In this document: one piece after another, positions 38,817 to 47,699 of the stretch | Layout: each line of letters begins with the position of its first letter | Numbering within the stretch: the first letter of the stretch is position 1 | Source: Acanthopleuribacter pedis | Lineage (GTDB): Bacteria; Acidobacteriota; Holophagae; Acanthopleuribacterales; Acanthopleuribacteraceae | Direction: 5' to 3' | DNA: 64,000 nt | NCBI RefSeq assembly: GCF_017377855.1 | Contig: NZ_JAFREP010000040.1 | Location: forward strand, 1 to 64,000 | Position numbers and translations under genes: made by a program | Notes under the pieces: generated by a model | Told to the model about the DNA's origin: nothing | Database searches by the model: none | What the model saw: the letters and a program-made list of their open reading frames with translations, nothing else

Positions 38817-39445
38817 TAGTGACCTCCCAGCAAGTAAAGTAATGGAAAGAGGAAAATCCAGATGACGTCAACCAAGTGCCAGTAGAGACCGCCGACTTCA
38901 ACGCCGGCGTGACTGGCGCCCTCATCGGTGTAGCGACCAGTCCTAGACCGGAAAAACATCAGGGCGATGTAGTACATGCCGATCAAAACGTGAATCAAGT
39001 GGAGACCGGTGGTCATGTAATACACACTGAAAAACACGTCTGAACCAGGAAGCTTGCCACTGGTCAGCTTGGGATACCATTCCATCCCTTTGATCACGAG
39101 GAAGCCGCAGGCGCCGAGGAAGGTCGCACCCAGCATCAGGGTCAGTTTGCCTTTGTTTTTGCGTTGGGCGGCATCAACCGCGAGTGCCATGGTCAGCGAA
39201 CTGGCCAGCAGGACCACGGTGTTGGTGGCGCCCAGCTTAACGTCCAAGTAAGCTGAACCGGCGGCGAAAACCTCGGGCCACTTGTACTTCAGGATGAAGT
39301 AAGCCGCGAACAAACCACCGAAGAACAAAACCTCGGTAGCCAGGAAGATCCACATGCCAAGTTTGAAGAACTCGTAAGCCACCAGGGGTGGTTCCTTGTG
39401 GAAGTTGAAAAAGGTGCCGTCGGGTGCATTCTTATGATTAAACAT
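38816..39445 (-). CDS. cytochrome c oxidase subunit III
   Basis: A 209-residue membrane protein with five helices. ATEVLFFGGLFAAYFILKYKW (about 36-56) and the C-terminal GLYWHLVDVIWIFLFPLLYL are hallmarks of the short (five-helix) subunit III of bacterial caa3 oxidases. It supports the proton-pumping core. It starts 15 bases after subunit I. Confidence 0.93.
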   Translation of the reverse strand: MFNHKNAPDGTFFNFHKEPPLVAYEFFKLGMWIFLATEVLFFGGLFAAYFILKYKWPEVFAAGSAYLDVKLGATNTVVLLASSLTMALAVDAAQRKNKGKLTLMLGATFLGACGFLVIKGMEWYPKLTSGKLPGSDVFFSVYYMTTGLHLIHVLIGMYYIALMFFRSRTGRYTDEGASHAGVEVGGLYWHLVDVIWIFLFPLLYLLGGH

Positions 39446-39460
39446 GAAATAAAACCCCTA

Positions 39461-41074
39461 TTATGCCTTTTGTTCGTCGCCGTAGCCGTAGGTCCAATCG
39501 GTGACGGTAGGAACCTCGTCAAAGTTGGTCAACGGGGGCGGCGAAGGTGTCTGCCATTCCAGTGAAAGGGACCCGTAGGGGTTGGCGGAAGCGCGCTTGC
39601 CCTTGTAGACGGCCCAAATCAAGTTACCGAAGATGATGAAGTAGGCCAAGCCGTTGATCATCGCACCGACGGAAGACAAAAAGTGCATGTCGTGGAACTC
39701 GCCGAGGTAGTCGGCGTAACGACGGGGCATGCCTTGGTAACCCATGATGAACTGAGGAATGAAGGTGGCGTTAAAGCCGATGAACAGCGTCCAGAAGCCG
39801 ACTTGGGCAACGGTTTCGTTGAACATGCGACCGTAAATTTTCGGCCACCAAAAGTGCAAACCACCGACCAACGCGACAACGGTGCCGCCCTGCATGGTGT
39901 AGTGGAAGTGGGCGACAACAAAATAGGTGTCGTGGAGGTGAACATCCGTCGCCAGGGTCGCCAGTGGCAGACCGGTCAAACCGGCGATGGTGAACAAGAA
40001 GATGAACCCACAGGCGTACAACATGGGGGATTCGAAACTGACGGACCCTTTGTAGAGGGTGCCGATCCAGTTGAATACCTTAATCGCGGTGGGGATGGCA
40101 ACGGCAAAGGTCAGCAGGGAGAAAATCCAGCGCGACCAGTTGGACATCCCGGAAACGAACAAGTGGTGACCCCACACGAAGAAACTCACCAGGGCGATGG
40201 CCAAGGAAGAGTAGGCGATGGCGCGGTAGCCGAAGATGGGTTTTCTGGCGAAAACGGGCAAGATCTCGGCGACAACACCCATGGCGGGCAGGATCATGAT
40301 GTACACAACGGGGTGTGAGTAGAACCAAAACATGTTCTCGAACAGGATGGGGTCGCCACCCATGGCGGCACTAAAGATGCCGATGCCGAGCAGGCGTTCC
40401 ATGATCAGGAGCAACAGGGTGATGGCAACGACGGGCGTGGCCAGAACCTGGATCAGCGACGCGGAGTACAAAGACCATACGAACAACGGCATACGGTGCC
40501 AAGTCATACCTGGTGCACGCATGCGGTGGATGGTCACGATGAAGTTCATGCCGGTGAGGATTGAGGCGAAACCGAGGATGAAGGCACCCAAGGTGACGGG
40601 AATAACACCGGTAGAAGATTCAATCGAGTACGGCGTGTAGAAGGTCCAACCGGTGTCGAGCCAAGAAGAGCCCGGGGGACCGATCAAGGAACCCAAAACG
40701 ACCAGGGCACCCAACACATACACCCAGTAACTGAGAATGTTGAGGCGCGGGAAGGCAACGTCTTTGGCGCCGATCATCAGGGGCAACAGAAAGTTGCCGA
40801 GGGTGGCGGGAATGCCGGGAACGATGAACAGGAACACCATCAAGGCGCCGTGCAGCGTGAACAGCACGTTGTAACCGTGGTGGTCGACGATTTGCTCGCC
40901 GGGATAAAACAGCTCGGCACGGACACCCAGGGCGCACAGACCGGCGATCAGGAAAAAGAACAAAATGCTGTACAGGTACATTAAACCGATGCGTTTGTGG
41001 TCAACGGTCCAGAACCAGTTGTAAAACCCCTTCGGCTCAAGGTAGGGGCTGTATTCTTTATTTTCGGTAGCCAT
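39461..41074 (-). CDS. cytochrome c oxidase subunit I
   Basis: A 537-residue protein with 12 helices, the catalytic core of the aa3-type oxidase. Heme a ligand His lies in TLHGALMVF; CuB and heme a3 ligands lie in YSHPVVYIMILPAMG (with the cross-linked His-Tyr pair, so an A-type oxidase with the E(S)/Y K-channel set), WGHHLFVSGM, and VVAHFHYTM. Length is normal. It reduces oxygen to water and pumps protons. It follows subunit II by 14 bases. Confidence 0.95.
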   Translation of the reverse strand: MATENKEYSPYLEPKGFYNWFWTVDHKRIGLMYLYSILFFFLIAGLCALGVRAELFYPGEQIVDHHGYNVLFTLHGALMVFLFIVPGIPATLGNFLLPLMIGAKDVAFPRLNILSYWVYVLGALVVLGSLIGPPGSSWLDTGWTFYTPYSIESSTGVIPVTLGAFILGFASILTGMNFIVTIHRMRAPGMTWHRMPLFVWSLYSASLIQVLATPVVAITLLLLIMERLLGIGIFSAAMGGDPILFENMFWFYSHPVVYIMILPAMGVVAEILPVFARKPIFGYRAIAYSSLAIALVSFFVWGHHLFVSGMSNWSRWIFSLLTFAVAIPTAIKVFNWIGTLYKGSVSFESPMLYACGFIFLFTIAGLTGLPLATLATDVHLHDTYFVVAHFHYTMQGGTVVALVGGLHFWWPKIYGRMFNETVAQVGFWTLFIGFNATFIPQFIMGYQGMPRRYADYLGEFHDMHFLSSVGAMINGLAYFIIFGNLIWAVYKGKRASANPYGSLSLEWQTPSPPPLTNFDEVPTVTDWTYGYGDEQKA

Positions 41075-41088
41075 TTCTAGCGCCTCCC

Positions 41089-42024
41089 TTATTCCGATTT
41101 GATCGATTTAATGTAGGTGATGATATCGGACAGTTCGCTATCCGATAACTGGCCGTCAAACGACGGCATTTGGCCGCGCGGATAGCCTGCTACGATGTGA
41201 CGTTCGGGGTATTTGATGGACTCGACGATGTAGTTGTCGTCGATGGTGTAGCTCTGACCGTCGTCAAAAGCGGCGGAACGCCCGTAAGCGTCGAGCATGG
41301 TGGGACCAACGAGCTTGACGCCGTCGATGGAGTGACAGCCTTTACAACCGCGCTTAACAAACAGCTTCTCGCCGTTCTCCAGCGGGGGCAGGATCTCCTC
41401 GCCCAGCATCAAACCGGTTTTCTCCCAGTTCTCCCAGTTGTCGGCATCAAGAACTTTGACTTTACCCAACATGTGCGAGTGGTCTTTACCACAGTATTCG
41501 GTACAGAAGATGTTGTACTCACCGGCATATTTGGCGTTGAACCACATGTAGGTGTATTGAGAGGGAACGACGTCTTCTTTAACCCGGAACTCGGGGATGA
41601 AGAAACTGTGAATGACGTCGGCCGACTTCATGTTGAGCTTGATGTTGGTTCCCACGGGAACAATCAGCTCGTTACCGGTGGTAGCGCCGTTGGGGTACTT
41701 AAAGCTCCACGACCACTTTTGACCGGTCACGCTGATTTCATAAACCGGTTCACCTTCCGGCGGCACCCGCAAATCTTTCCAGACCACGACACCGTAATAG
41801 AAAATGATGAGGACCAAAATACAAGGGATCACGGTCCAAACGATCTCCAACATGTGGTTCCCTTTAATATTGGCAACCTTGTCATCCGGCCCCTTGCGCC
41901 GGTACCGCAGCATGAAATAAACCAGCACCGCGTTACATGCGATGAACCAGAACGCCATCATCCCAAAGATGAAGATCTGGACCATATCGACGCGTGCGGC
42001 AACTTCGGTAGCATCTGAAATCAC
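41089..42024 (-). CDS. cytochrome c oxidase subunit II with fused cytochrome c domain (caa3 type)
   Basis: A 311-residue protein. Two N-terminal helices (about 13-38 and 48-72) precede the CuA domain: SVTGQKWSWSFKYPNG, HSFFIPEFRVKED, and the CuA ligands in IFCTEYCGKDHSHMLG. A C-terminal cytochrome c domain carries CKGCH (about 230-234) and probable axial Met in GQMPSFDGQLSD. Fusion of CuA and heme c defines the caa3 type. The start is GTG and overlaps the SCO stop (GTGA). Confidence 0.95.
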   Translation of the reverse strand: MISDATEVAARVDMVQIFIFGMMAFWFIACNAVLVYFMLRYRRKGPDDKVANIKGNHMLEIVWTVIPCILVLIIFYYGVVVWKDLRVPPEGEPVYEISVTGQKWSWSFKYPNGATTGNELIVPVGTNIKLNMKSADVIHSFFIPEFRVKEDVVPSQYTYMWFNAKYAGEYNIFCTEYCGKDHSHMLGKVKVLDADNWENWEKTGLMLGEEILPPLENGEKLFVKRGCKGCHSIDGVKLVGPTMLDAYGRSAAFDDGQSYTIDDNYIVESIKYPERHIVAGYPRGQMPSFDGQLSDSELSDIITYIKSIKSE

Positions 42025-42827
42025 GTGCCTGCCTCCGTTTTGTTTAAAAGCTCACTTCTCCAAAGGAAAAACCCGATCACCAGCATCGCGAGTAACGACA
42101 AACCACTGCCCAAACGCATGAGGTTCATCGCGTCTTTGACGTATTTGCCCGCGAGGGGATCGTATCTGAAACAATAAATCAGAACCTTGTCCAGTGTGGT
42201 GCCCACTTTGCCCTCGGCCGCTTCCACGAGACCGAGGCGAACATCCTTGGCTGGATAAGTCACGCCGTATACGTACCGCGAGATCACCCCTTGCGGGCTG
42301 ACCAACACGATCACGCTGGCATGGTTGTACTGTTCGTCCACTTTTTTGTACCGAAAGCCAATTTGGTCCATGGCATTTTCGATGACTTGGCTGTTTCCGG
42401 TCAGGAAAAACCAGTTTTTATCGGCGGGCTCGGGACGGTCGAGCGTGCCGATGTAATTTTTGGCCTTGTCGGCGGCCATTTCCGGCGTATTGTCCGGGTC
42501 GATGCAGATGTTGACCACACGATAGTCTTCACCCAAGGTGAGGGTCATATCGTTGATCAAATTGCGTACGCCGTTAAGCACCAGGGTACATAACTGCGGA
42601 CAAGAGTAGTACACCGGGGCAATGATCACGGGTTTGCCGTCGGTGAAAAGATCACCCAACGTGACGGGATTCCCGTGACGGTCGGTAAACGTCTGTGCAA
42701 GGTTGATGCGTTGGCCCAACTTTTCATCCACCCCGACATCTTCGATGAGGGGTTTGGTATCGAGTTGCGCAAAAAGCGGAAGACTCAGTCCAAAAAACCA
42801 GCACACAAACAAAACATTAAGGCGCAT
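42021..42827 (-). CDS. SCO1/SenC family oxidase assembly protein with C-terminal anchor
   Basis: A 268-residue protein with a signal peptide (about 1-20), a thioredoxin-like domain with PVYYSCPQLCTLV (CxxxC, copper ligands about 79-83) and His in NHASVIVLVSPQG, and a C-terminal transmembrane helix (SGLSLLAMLVIGFFLW). It is the first gene of the oxidase operon and overlaps subunit II by four bases, so a role in loading copper onto CuA is well supported. Confidence 0.92.
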   Translation of the reverse strand: MRLNVLFVCWFFGLSLPLFAQLDTKPLIEDVGVDEKLGQRINLAQTFTDRHGNPVTLGDLFTDGKPVIIAPVYYSCPQLCTLVLNGVRNLINDMTLTLGEDYRVVNICIDPDNTPEMAADKAKNYIGTLDRPEPADKNWFFLTGNSQVIENAMDQIGFRYKKVDEQYNHASVIVLVSPQGVISRYVYGVTYPAKDVRLGLVEAAEGKVGTTLDKVLIYCFRYDPLAGKYVKDAMNLMRLGSGLSLLAMLVIGFFLWRSELLNKTEAGT

Positions 42828-43023
42828 TAAATCAAACTTCCTGTGGGGACACTAACTGAATCCAGCGGGTTATGGAACGAAAAACCGCGGAACATGTAAG
42901 GGTTCGAAGTCCTACCAACCGGCCACACATTTTATGTGAAAGTGCTTACCCTTTCAAGGGGATTCTTTGTTTGCCGAACGGCCGCAAACGGGGGTTAAGC
43001 CTAATGAAACGTGCATTTTAAAG

Positions 43024-43833
43024 TCAAGAAACGCGCATTTGAGAAGATTGCGCCACTGCCGGCTTGCGGCGAAACTGGACCAAAGCACCGATAAAAAGCC
43101 CAAATGTGCCGAAACTGAACCACTGCAAGGTGTAGTTCAGATGGCGCGAGGCGGGCAGGACGGCGTGGGTAATCGGCAGTGGAAATTCGCCGTCGACGGG
43201 TGCGGTTTCCTGTTCCAAATAAATGGGCAGCACGGGATAGGGCAACTGCATCGCCATTTTTTCGACCTCGATGCGCAACCAGCGTCCCTTCCATTGGCCG
43301 GGGGTTGGGTCGGCGGTTTCCGGGGTCAAAAAGAAGGATTTGGCCTGGGCCGGTCGCAAGCGCGCGGTAAAGGCCATTCGGCCCTCGGGCTGGTATTCGG
43401 ATCGGCGCGATTCATCCATGGTGTAGGCAAAAGGCAAAAAGCCGCGGTCGACCAGGACGGCCGGGCCGCCGTCCGCCGGCAGCAGGGGCGTGATCACTTT
43501 CACGCCCGGTTGATCGCGATGGGAGCGATTGATGAGGACCACCTGGTGTTGGTGGTCGAAGGTACCCGACACGGTGACCTGCCCGTGGTACAGGGCGGAA
43601 AAGTCGGTCAGCGTGGGATCGAGCGGGGCGGGACCCCGCTCGTTTTGTTCTTCCAAGATTGCAAAATAGGCGTTCTTCTCGTGAAACCGCGTCAACTGCC
43701 AGTATCCCATGCTGTAACACAACACGGCGGCAAGGATAACCAGAATGGTTGTTTCTGCTGAAAACTGGAATTGGCGGTTTCGGAAGAAGGCGATCAAGGG
43801 GCGCAACCTCGTCAGCAAGGTTTTTGGAGTCAC
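43024..43833 (-). CDS. SURF1 family oxidase assembly protein
   Basis: A 269-residue protein with two transmembrane helices (about 28-46 and 232-250) enclosing a periplasmic domain. SMGYWQLTRFHEKN is the SURF1 N-terminal signature, VLVDRGFLPF the middle block, and SRHLNYTLQWFSFGTFGLFIG the C-terminal block. It helps insert heme a into subunit I. The start is GTG. It lies about 200 bases upstream of the SCO gene in the same direction. Confidence 0.88.
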   Translation of the reverse strand: MTPKTLLTRLRPLIAFFRNRQFQFSAETTILVILAAVLCYSMGYWQLTRFHEKNAYFAILEEQNERGPAPLDPTLTDFSALYHGQVTVSGTFDHQHQVVLINRSHRDQPGVKVITPLLPADGGPAVLVDRGFLPFAYTMDESRRSEYQPEGRMAFTARLRPAQAKSFFLTPETADPTPGQWKGRWLRIEVEKMAMQLPYPVLPIYLEQETAPVDGEFPLPITHAVLPASRHLNYTLQWFSFGTFGLFIGALVQFRRKPAVAQSSQMRVS

Positions 43834-43902
43834 TACGCATCATAGCCGATACCGTGAAGCATCGCACCAAAAAGGCCTAAATCACTGATAATGCACAACA
43901 AG

Positions 43903-44073
43903 TTAAGAATCGGAACCCTTGACGGAATCGCGATTGCCACTTGTCGCGGGACGGTTGACGCCGACACCGGTCGCCGTACCGCCGGCCTGAGCCGCGGTTT
44001 TCAGCATGCTCTGGTTTGAAACCTCGGCACGTTTGACAGCCTGTAATCTACGTCTCCTCCGCAAGTTAACCAC
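43903..44073 (-). CDS. small basic protein resembling DUF4169
   Basis: A 56-residue protein starting at GTG after GGAGGATCAAA. The VVNLRRRRRLQAVKRAE opening matches the start of DUF4169 proteins (VNLRRxRKxxxR); the tail is Gly/Thr/Ser-rich. Function unknown. The frame is open upstream to 44226, but the ribosome site and the family-like start favour the short form. Confidence 0.45.
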   Translation of the reverse strand: MVNLRRRRRLQAVKRAEVSNQSMLKTAAQAGGTATGVGVNRPATSGNRDSVKGSDS

Positions 44074-44313
44074 TTTGATCCTCCATGGAACGGTCGTACC
44101 GTAATTCGGTGTTGGGTGCTTGACCTTCAACCTGCTTTCCGTGGTGTGGGCTGAAGTCCCGAATTGGTCCTGCAAAAAAATGAATGCACGGAAATTTGCC
44201 AAATGGCGGATAACACAAAAACGCATGAATCAATTGAGAAACAGTGATGTCATTGAATCAATGAAGCGACAGCTCAGAAAAATGCTGACAGTGCAAGATA
44301 TTCTAAACTGTTT

Positions 44314-45753
44314 TTAGAGCTGGATCACGACTGCAATCGCCAAAAAGATTCCCGATGTGAGCAAAAACATGCCGAACAAGGGAAGCATGAAGCGCAGCCA
44401 GCGATCATAGGGAATCGACGCCAAGCTGAGCATGGACATCAAAATCCCGGAGGTTGGAATGATGAGGTTGGAGAAACCGTCGCCACACTGAAACGCGAAA
44501 ACGGCGGTTTGACGGGTGATTCCGAGCACGTCGGCCAAGGGTGCCATCAGCGGCATGGTAACCGCGGCTTGACCCGACCCGGAGGGGATGAGGAAGTTGA
44601 GCACTGTTTGGAAAAGCAACATGCCCTGGACAGCCACAATATTGGGCAGGTTTTCCAACAGTGAAGCGCTGTGATAAACGATGGTGTCAAGGACCATGGC
44701 GTTGCTGAGCACGACCTCAATGCCGCGCGCAAAGCCGACCACGAGGGCGGCGACAACCATTTCTTCCATGCCTTTGACAAAAGCGGAGGCCGCTTCGTTG
44801 ACTTTGAGGCCGGCGATGGCGGCGGCGAGGATACCCATCAGCATAAAACCACCGCCCATTTCGGCCATCCACCAATGTTTGAGGATGACGCCGGCAAGGA
44901 CCCCGATAAAAATCAGCGAACTGGCGATGATGATCCACAGGTGCCGCGAGGTAAATTCTACATTTTCGGATTCCAATGTTTTGCCAGGAACATCAGCTAC
45001 ATGCGAAGCCTCTGGGTTCTTGCGAACTTTTTCACCGTAATAGATGAGGTAAACCAAGGTGATGGTCAAAATGACGACGTAAAAAATAGCGCGGAACCAC
45101 ATGCCGCTGTAAATCGGTACCTCGGCGATGCCTTGGGCAATGACCACGGTAAAAGGGTTGGTCGTCGCGGCGGCAAACCCCACCTGGGCGGCGAGGATCA
45201 CCATCGCCATCCCAAAGATACGGTCGTAACCCAAACGGGTCGCCACCATCACAAAAATCGGTACCAGCGGGATAAATTCCTCGCCCATGCCCAGGGTGGA
45301 GCCGCCGAAAGAGAACAGCACCATCACCACGATGATGAGGATCCAGGGTTTTTTCCCGACAGAATCCACAATCGCCTGAATGGCGGCGGTAATCACACCG
45401 GTTCGGCTCAAAATGCCGAACACGCCGCCGATCACGAAAATGAAAAAGATGATATCGGCGGCTTTTTCCATGCCGCGCGGGACGGCGGAGAGGAATCCGT
45501 GGAAGGAAGTGGGCACGGCCTCGCCCTCGGGCGGGCTTACATCAAGCAATAAACCTTCGCTGCTGACAAATTTGTCAACCGAGGTGTAGGTGCCGGGAAC
45601 AACCACGGTCCGTTTCGAACCTTCAATCTCAACCTGTTTGCGCTCGTAACGCCCGGAGGGGAGCACATAGGTCAGGACAGAGCAGACAAAAATGACGCCC
45701 AGGATCAGCGCAAAGACATGAGGAACGGGGATTTTTCTGAGCAGGTCAAACAT
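44314..45753 (-). CDS. YfcC/ArcD-like carrier of the C4-dicarboxylate carrier superfamily
   Basis: A 479-residue protein with about 12 helices. IPVPHVFALILGVIFVCSVLTYVLPSGRY-type opening, ADIIFFIFVIGGVFGILSRTGVI, STLGMGEEFIPLVPIF, and LIPSGSGQAAVTMPLMAPLADVLG are the YfcC family blocks. Members move dicarboxylates, amino acids or peptides; the substrate here is unknown. The start is the ATG at 45753 with GAGGCA upstream; a longer frame to 45813 is rejected for lack of similarity. Confidence 0.85.
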   Translation of the reverse strand: MFDLLRKIPVPHVFALILGVIFVCSVLTYVLPSGRYERKQVEIEGSKRTVVVPGTYTSVDKFVSSEGLLLDVSPPEGEAVPTSFHGFLSAVPRGMEKAADIIFFIFVIGGVFGILSRTGVITAAIQAIVDSVGKKPWILIIVVMVLFSFGGSTLGMGEEFIPLVPIFVMVATRLGYDRIFGMAMVILAAQVGFAAATTNPFTVVIAQGIAEVPIYSGMWFRAIFYVVILTITLVYLIYYGEKVRKNPEASHVADVPGKTLESENVEFTSRHLWIIIASSLIFIGVLAGVILKHWWMAEMGGGFMLMGILAAAIAGLKVNEAASAFVKGMEEMVVAALVVGFARGIEVVLSNAMVLDTIVYHSASLLENLPNIVAVQGMLLFQTVLNFLIPSGSGQAAVTMPLMAPLADVLGITRQTAVFAFQCGDGFSNLIIPTSGILMSMLSLASIPYDRWLRFMLPLFGMFLLTSGIFLAIAVVIQL

Positions 45754-46091
45754 GAATTTGCCTCGACCAGTGTTCCAAAAAAGGCTTTTGATCAAACGCC
45801 GAACACCAGTCATTGTGTCTTAGTTAATCAACCAATCAAGATATTGTGCAGGTCAAAAAACCTGAATACCTTTCCCTCTCCAAATAAGCGGTCATTATAG
45901 CCCGCCTCCCCCTTCTTTCCAAGGGCCGCTTCTGTAAAACGATGAGCTTTCTTTCACAAGGAATCTCGTCGGTTTTTTGGAAAAAGGCTGGGCCATGGGG
46001 GTTTCGCGGCGACGGCCGGTTCGGCAAACAGGCGTACGTCAAGATTTGGTGAGACAGCGCTCCGTTGTCGGGGTACGCGCTCTTTGCAGCC
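45754..46091. other. intergenic region upstream of the YfcC-like gene
   Basis: No gene was recognised. It should hold the promoter for the YfcC-like gene and is followed by the 34-bp minisatellite. Confidence 0.5.
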
Positions 46092-46655
46092 ATGCCTTCA
46101 CCCGGCGCGCAACCATGCCCGGCCCGGCCTTCATCCCGGCGCGCAACCATGCCCGGCCGTGCCTTCACCCCGACGCGCAACCATGCCCTGCTCGACCTTC
46201 ACCCCGGCGCGCAACCATGCCCGGCCATGCCTTCACCCCGGCGCGCAACCATGCCCGGCCGTGCCTTCACCCCGGCGCGCAACCATGCCCGGCCGTGCCT
46301 TCACCTCGCCCGCAACCATGCCCGGCCGTGCCTTCACCCCGCGCGCAACCATGCCCGGCCGTGCCTTCACCCCGGCGCGCAACCATGCCCGGCCGTGCCT
46401 TCACCCCGGCGCGCAACCATGCCCGGCCCGGCCTTCATCCCGGCGCGCAACCATGCCCGGCCGTGCCTTCACCCCGGCGCGCAACCATGCCCGGCCGTGC
46501 CTTCACCTCGCCCGCAACCATGCCCGGCCCGGCGTCCAATCCTGCCCGGCCGTGCCTTCACCTCGCCCGCAACCATGCCCGGCCCGGCGTCCAATCCTGC
46601 CCGGCCGTGCCTTCACCCCGGCGCGCAACCATGCCCGGCCCGGCCTTCATCCCGC
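46092..46655. repeat. 34-bp minisatellite, about 17 units
   Basis: The unit is CGCGCAACCATGCCCGGCC followed by GTGCCTTCACCCCGG, repeated about 17 times with some variants (CCTCGCCCGCAACC, GTCCAATCCTG). Because 34 is not a multiple of three and the unit has no stop in any plus frame, all three plus frames stay open and read the same 34-residue period (MPGRAFTPARNHARPCLHP). No frame has a ribosome site, so it is called non-coding repeat. Confidence 0.9.
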
Positions 46656-47135
46656 GCGCCCCAACCGGGGCCGCACAACCCCATCCATGGACCATGCTTT
46701 GATTAAACGCGAGGCTCTGCCTCGCCTCTCTGGACGCACCCCGACGGGGTGCCATAATTTAGCCCCGGGTACGACCATTGAAAATGGTCGCACCCTGGGT
46801 CTCGGGGGTTCACGGACGGGAAATCCCTGAAGGGGATGACACTACAGACGTTTCGGGTTTTCAACCCCGCGGGGTGGATGAGGGAAACGGGCGTGGTTTC
46901 GGGGTCAATGAACCCGATGGTTCGGTTACGGGTTGTTTTGCCGGCGCCTTCAGCGCCTACACAACAAGAACCCCATGGGACCTAGGGTAAGCGGTTGCTT
47001 TGCAACCGCTTACCCTAGGCTGAAATCTCATAACGCCTTCAGCGTAACCAGATGATGTTCGCCTCCGGCTCACGTTTTCAATCAGTTGTGGTCCCAGCCG
47101 TTGGGTGTGCGTACCCCTTCGGGGTACACCGGTTC
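46656..47135. other. non-coding region between two minisatellites
   Basis: It contains several small palindromes: GCGAGGC-TCT-GCCTCGC (about 46709), ACCATT-GAAA-ATGGT (about 46773), and the large one at 46981-47019. Such strings of small palindromes around fixed words (GACGGGGTG, CCTTCAGC, CCCATGGGACCTAGGG) look like a mosaic of interspersed non-coding elements. No gene was recognised. Confidence 0.55.
46981..47019. repeat. perfect 18-bp inverted repeat with 3-base loop
   Basis: CCTAGGGTAAGCGGTTGC (46981-46998) and GCAACCGCTTACCCTAGG (47002-47019) are fully complementary around TTT. There is no T-run on either side, so it is not a standard terminator. It could be a mobile palindromic unit or a cruciform site. 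Confidence 0.9.
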
Positions 47136-47333
47136 CATCCCCGTCCATTCATTTCGTTTCCGTTCCACCATCCCCGTCCATTCATTTCGTTTCCGTTCCA
47201 CCATCCCCGTCCATTCATTTCGTTTCCGTTTCACCATCCACATCCATTCATTTCGTTTCCGGTCCACCATCCCCGTCCATTCATTTCGTTTCCGGTCCAC
47301 CATCCCCGTCCATTCATTTCGTTGCCGGTCCAC
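47136..47333. repeat. 33-bp minisatellite, six units
   Basis: The unit CATCCCCGTCCATTCATTTC followed by GTTTCCGTTCCAC is repeated six times without spacers (47136, 47169, 47202, 47235, 47268, 47301), with single-base changes. The period is 11 codons, so it opens long frames on both strands (VHSFRFRSTIP and NEWTGMVDRKR). It lies about 100 bases before moaD and is judged non-coding. Confidence 0.9.
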
Positions 47334-47432
47334 CATCCATCCACACCCTACACGCCGCCCCGATTAACCCACACCCGCAACCCACACGTCATTTGCGCTA
47401 CAATGGGCGCCAATTCAAAAACGGAGGACCTC

Positions 47433-47696
47433 TTGCCGGATCCATCCCCCATTCAATATAAAGTCCTGGTCTTCGCCTCCCTGCGCGATGCGGTCGGCGG
47501 CGATACCTGGCTCTACCAAAGCACCCAACCGGTTTCCGCGGCGGCACTGCTCCAAACTTTTTTTGAAACCTTCCCCGCCACCGCCGGTCTCGCCAAAACG
47601 ACCCGGCTCGCGGTCAATCAAGAATTCCTTGCCGAGGATCGCGTGCTGGACGTCGCCGACGAAATCGCCCTGATCCCACCCGTGTCGGGAGGTTAA
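47433..47696 (+). CDS. moaD: molybdopterin synthase sulfur carrier subunit MoaD
   Basis: An 87-residue ubiquitin-fold protein ending in the required VSGG (Gly-Gly tail, thiocarboxylated and used as sulfur donor in molybdopterin synthesis). YKVLVFASLRDAVGG, LAVNQEFL, and ADEIALIPPVSGG are the family blocks. The start is taken as TTG 47433 with GGAGG five bases upstream; an ATG at 47403 would add ten residues. The frame upstream runs through the 33-bp minisatellite but is not coding. It lies three bases before moaE. Confidence 0.9.
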   Translation: MPDPSPIQYKVLVFASLRDAVGGDTWLYQSTQPVSAAALLQTFFETFPATAGLAKTTRLAVNQEFLAEDRVLDVADEIALIPPVSGG

Positions 47697-47699
47697 GCC

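Noticed and set aside
42828-43023. tRNA-like GGTTCGAAGTCC word near 42900
   Set aside because: The bases around it do not fold into acceptor, D or anticodon arms.
46065-46830. Three long plus-strand frames (213-248 codons) over the 34-bp repeat
   Set aside because: The unit is stop-free in every frame and no frame has a ribosome site. The peptides are the same repeat read in three phases.
46092-47333. CRISPR array
   Set aside because: Both repeat arrays are head-to-tail units with no unique spacers, and no cas gene is in the window.
47052-47432. N-terminal extension of moaD through the 33-bp repeat
   Set aside because: MoaD is complete from 47433 or 47403. The upstream part is repeat-coded low complexity and a ribosome site sits just before 47433.
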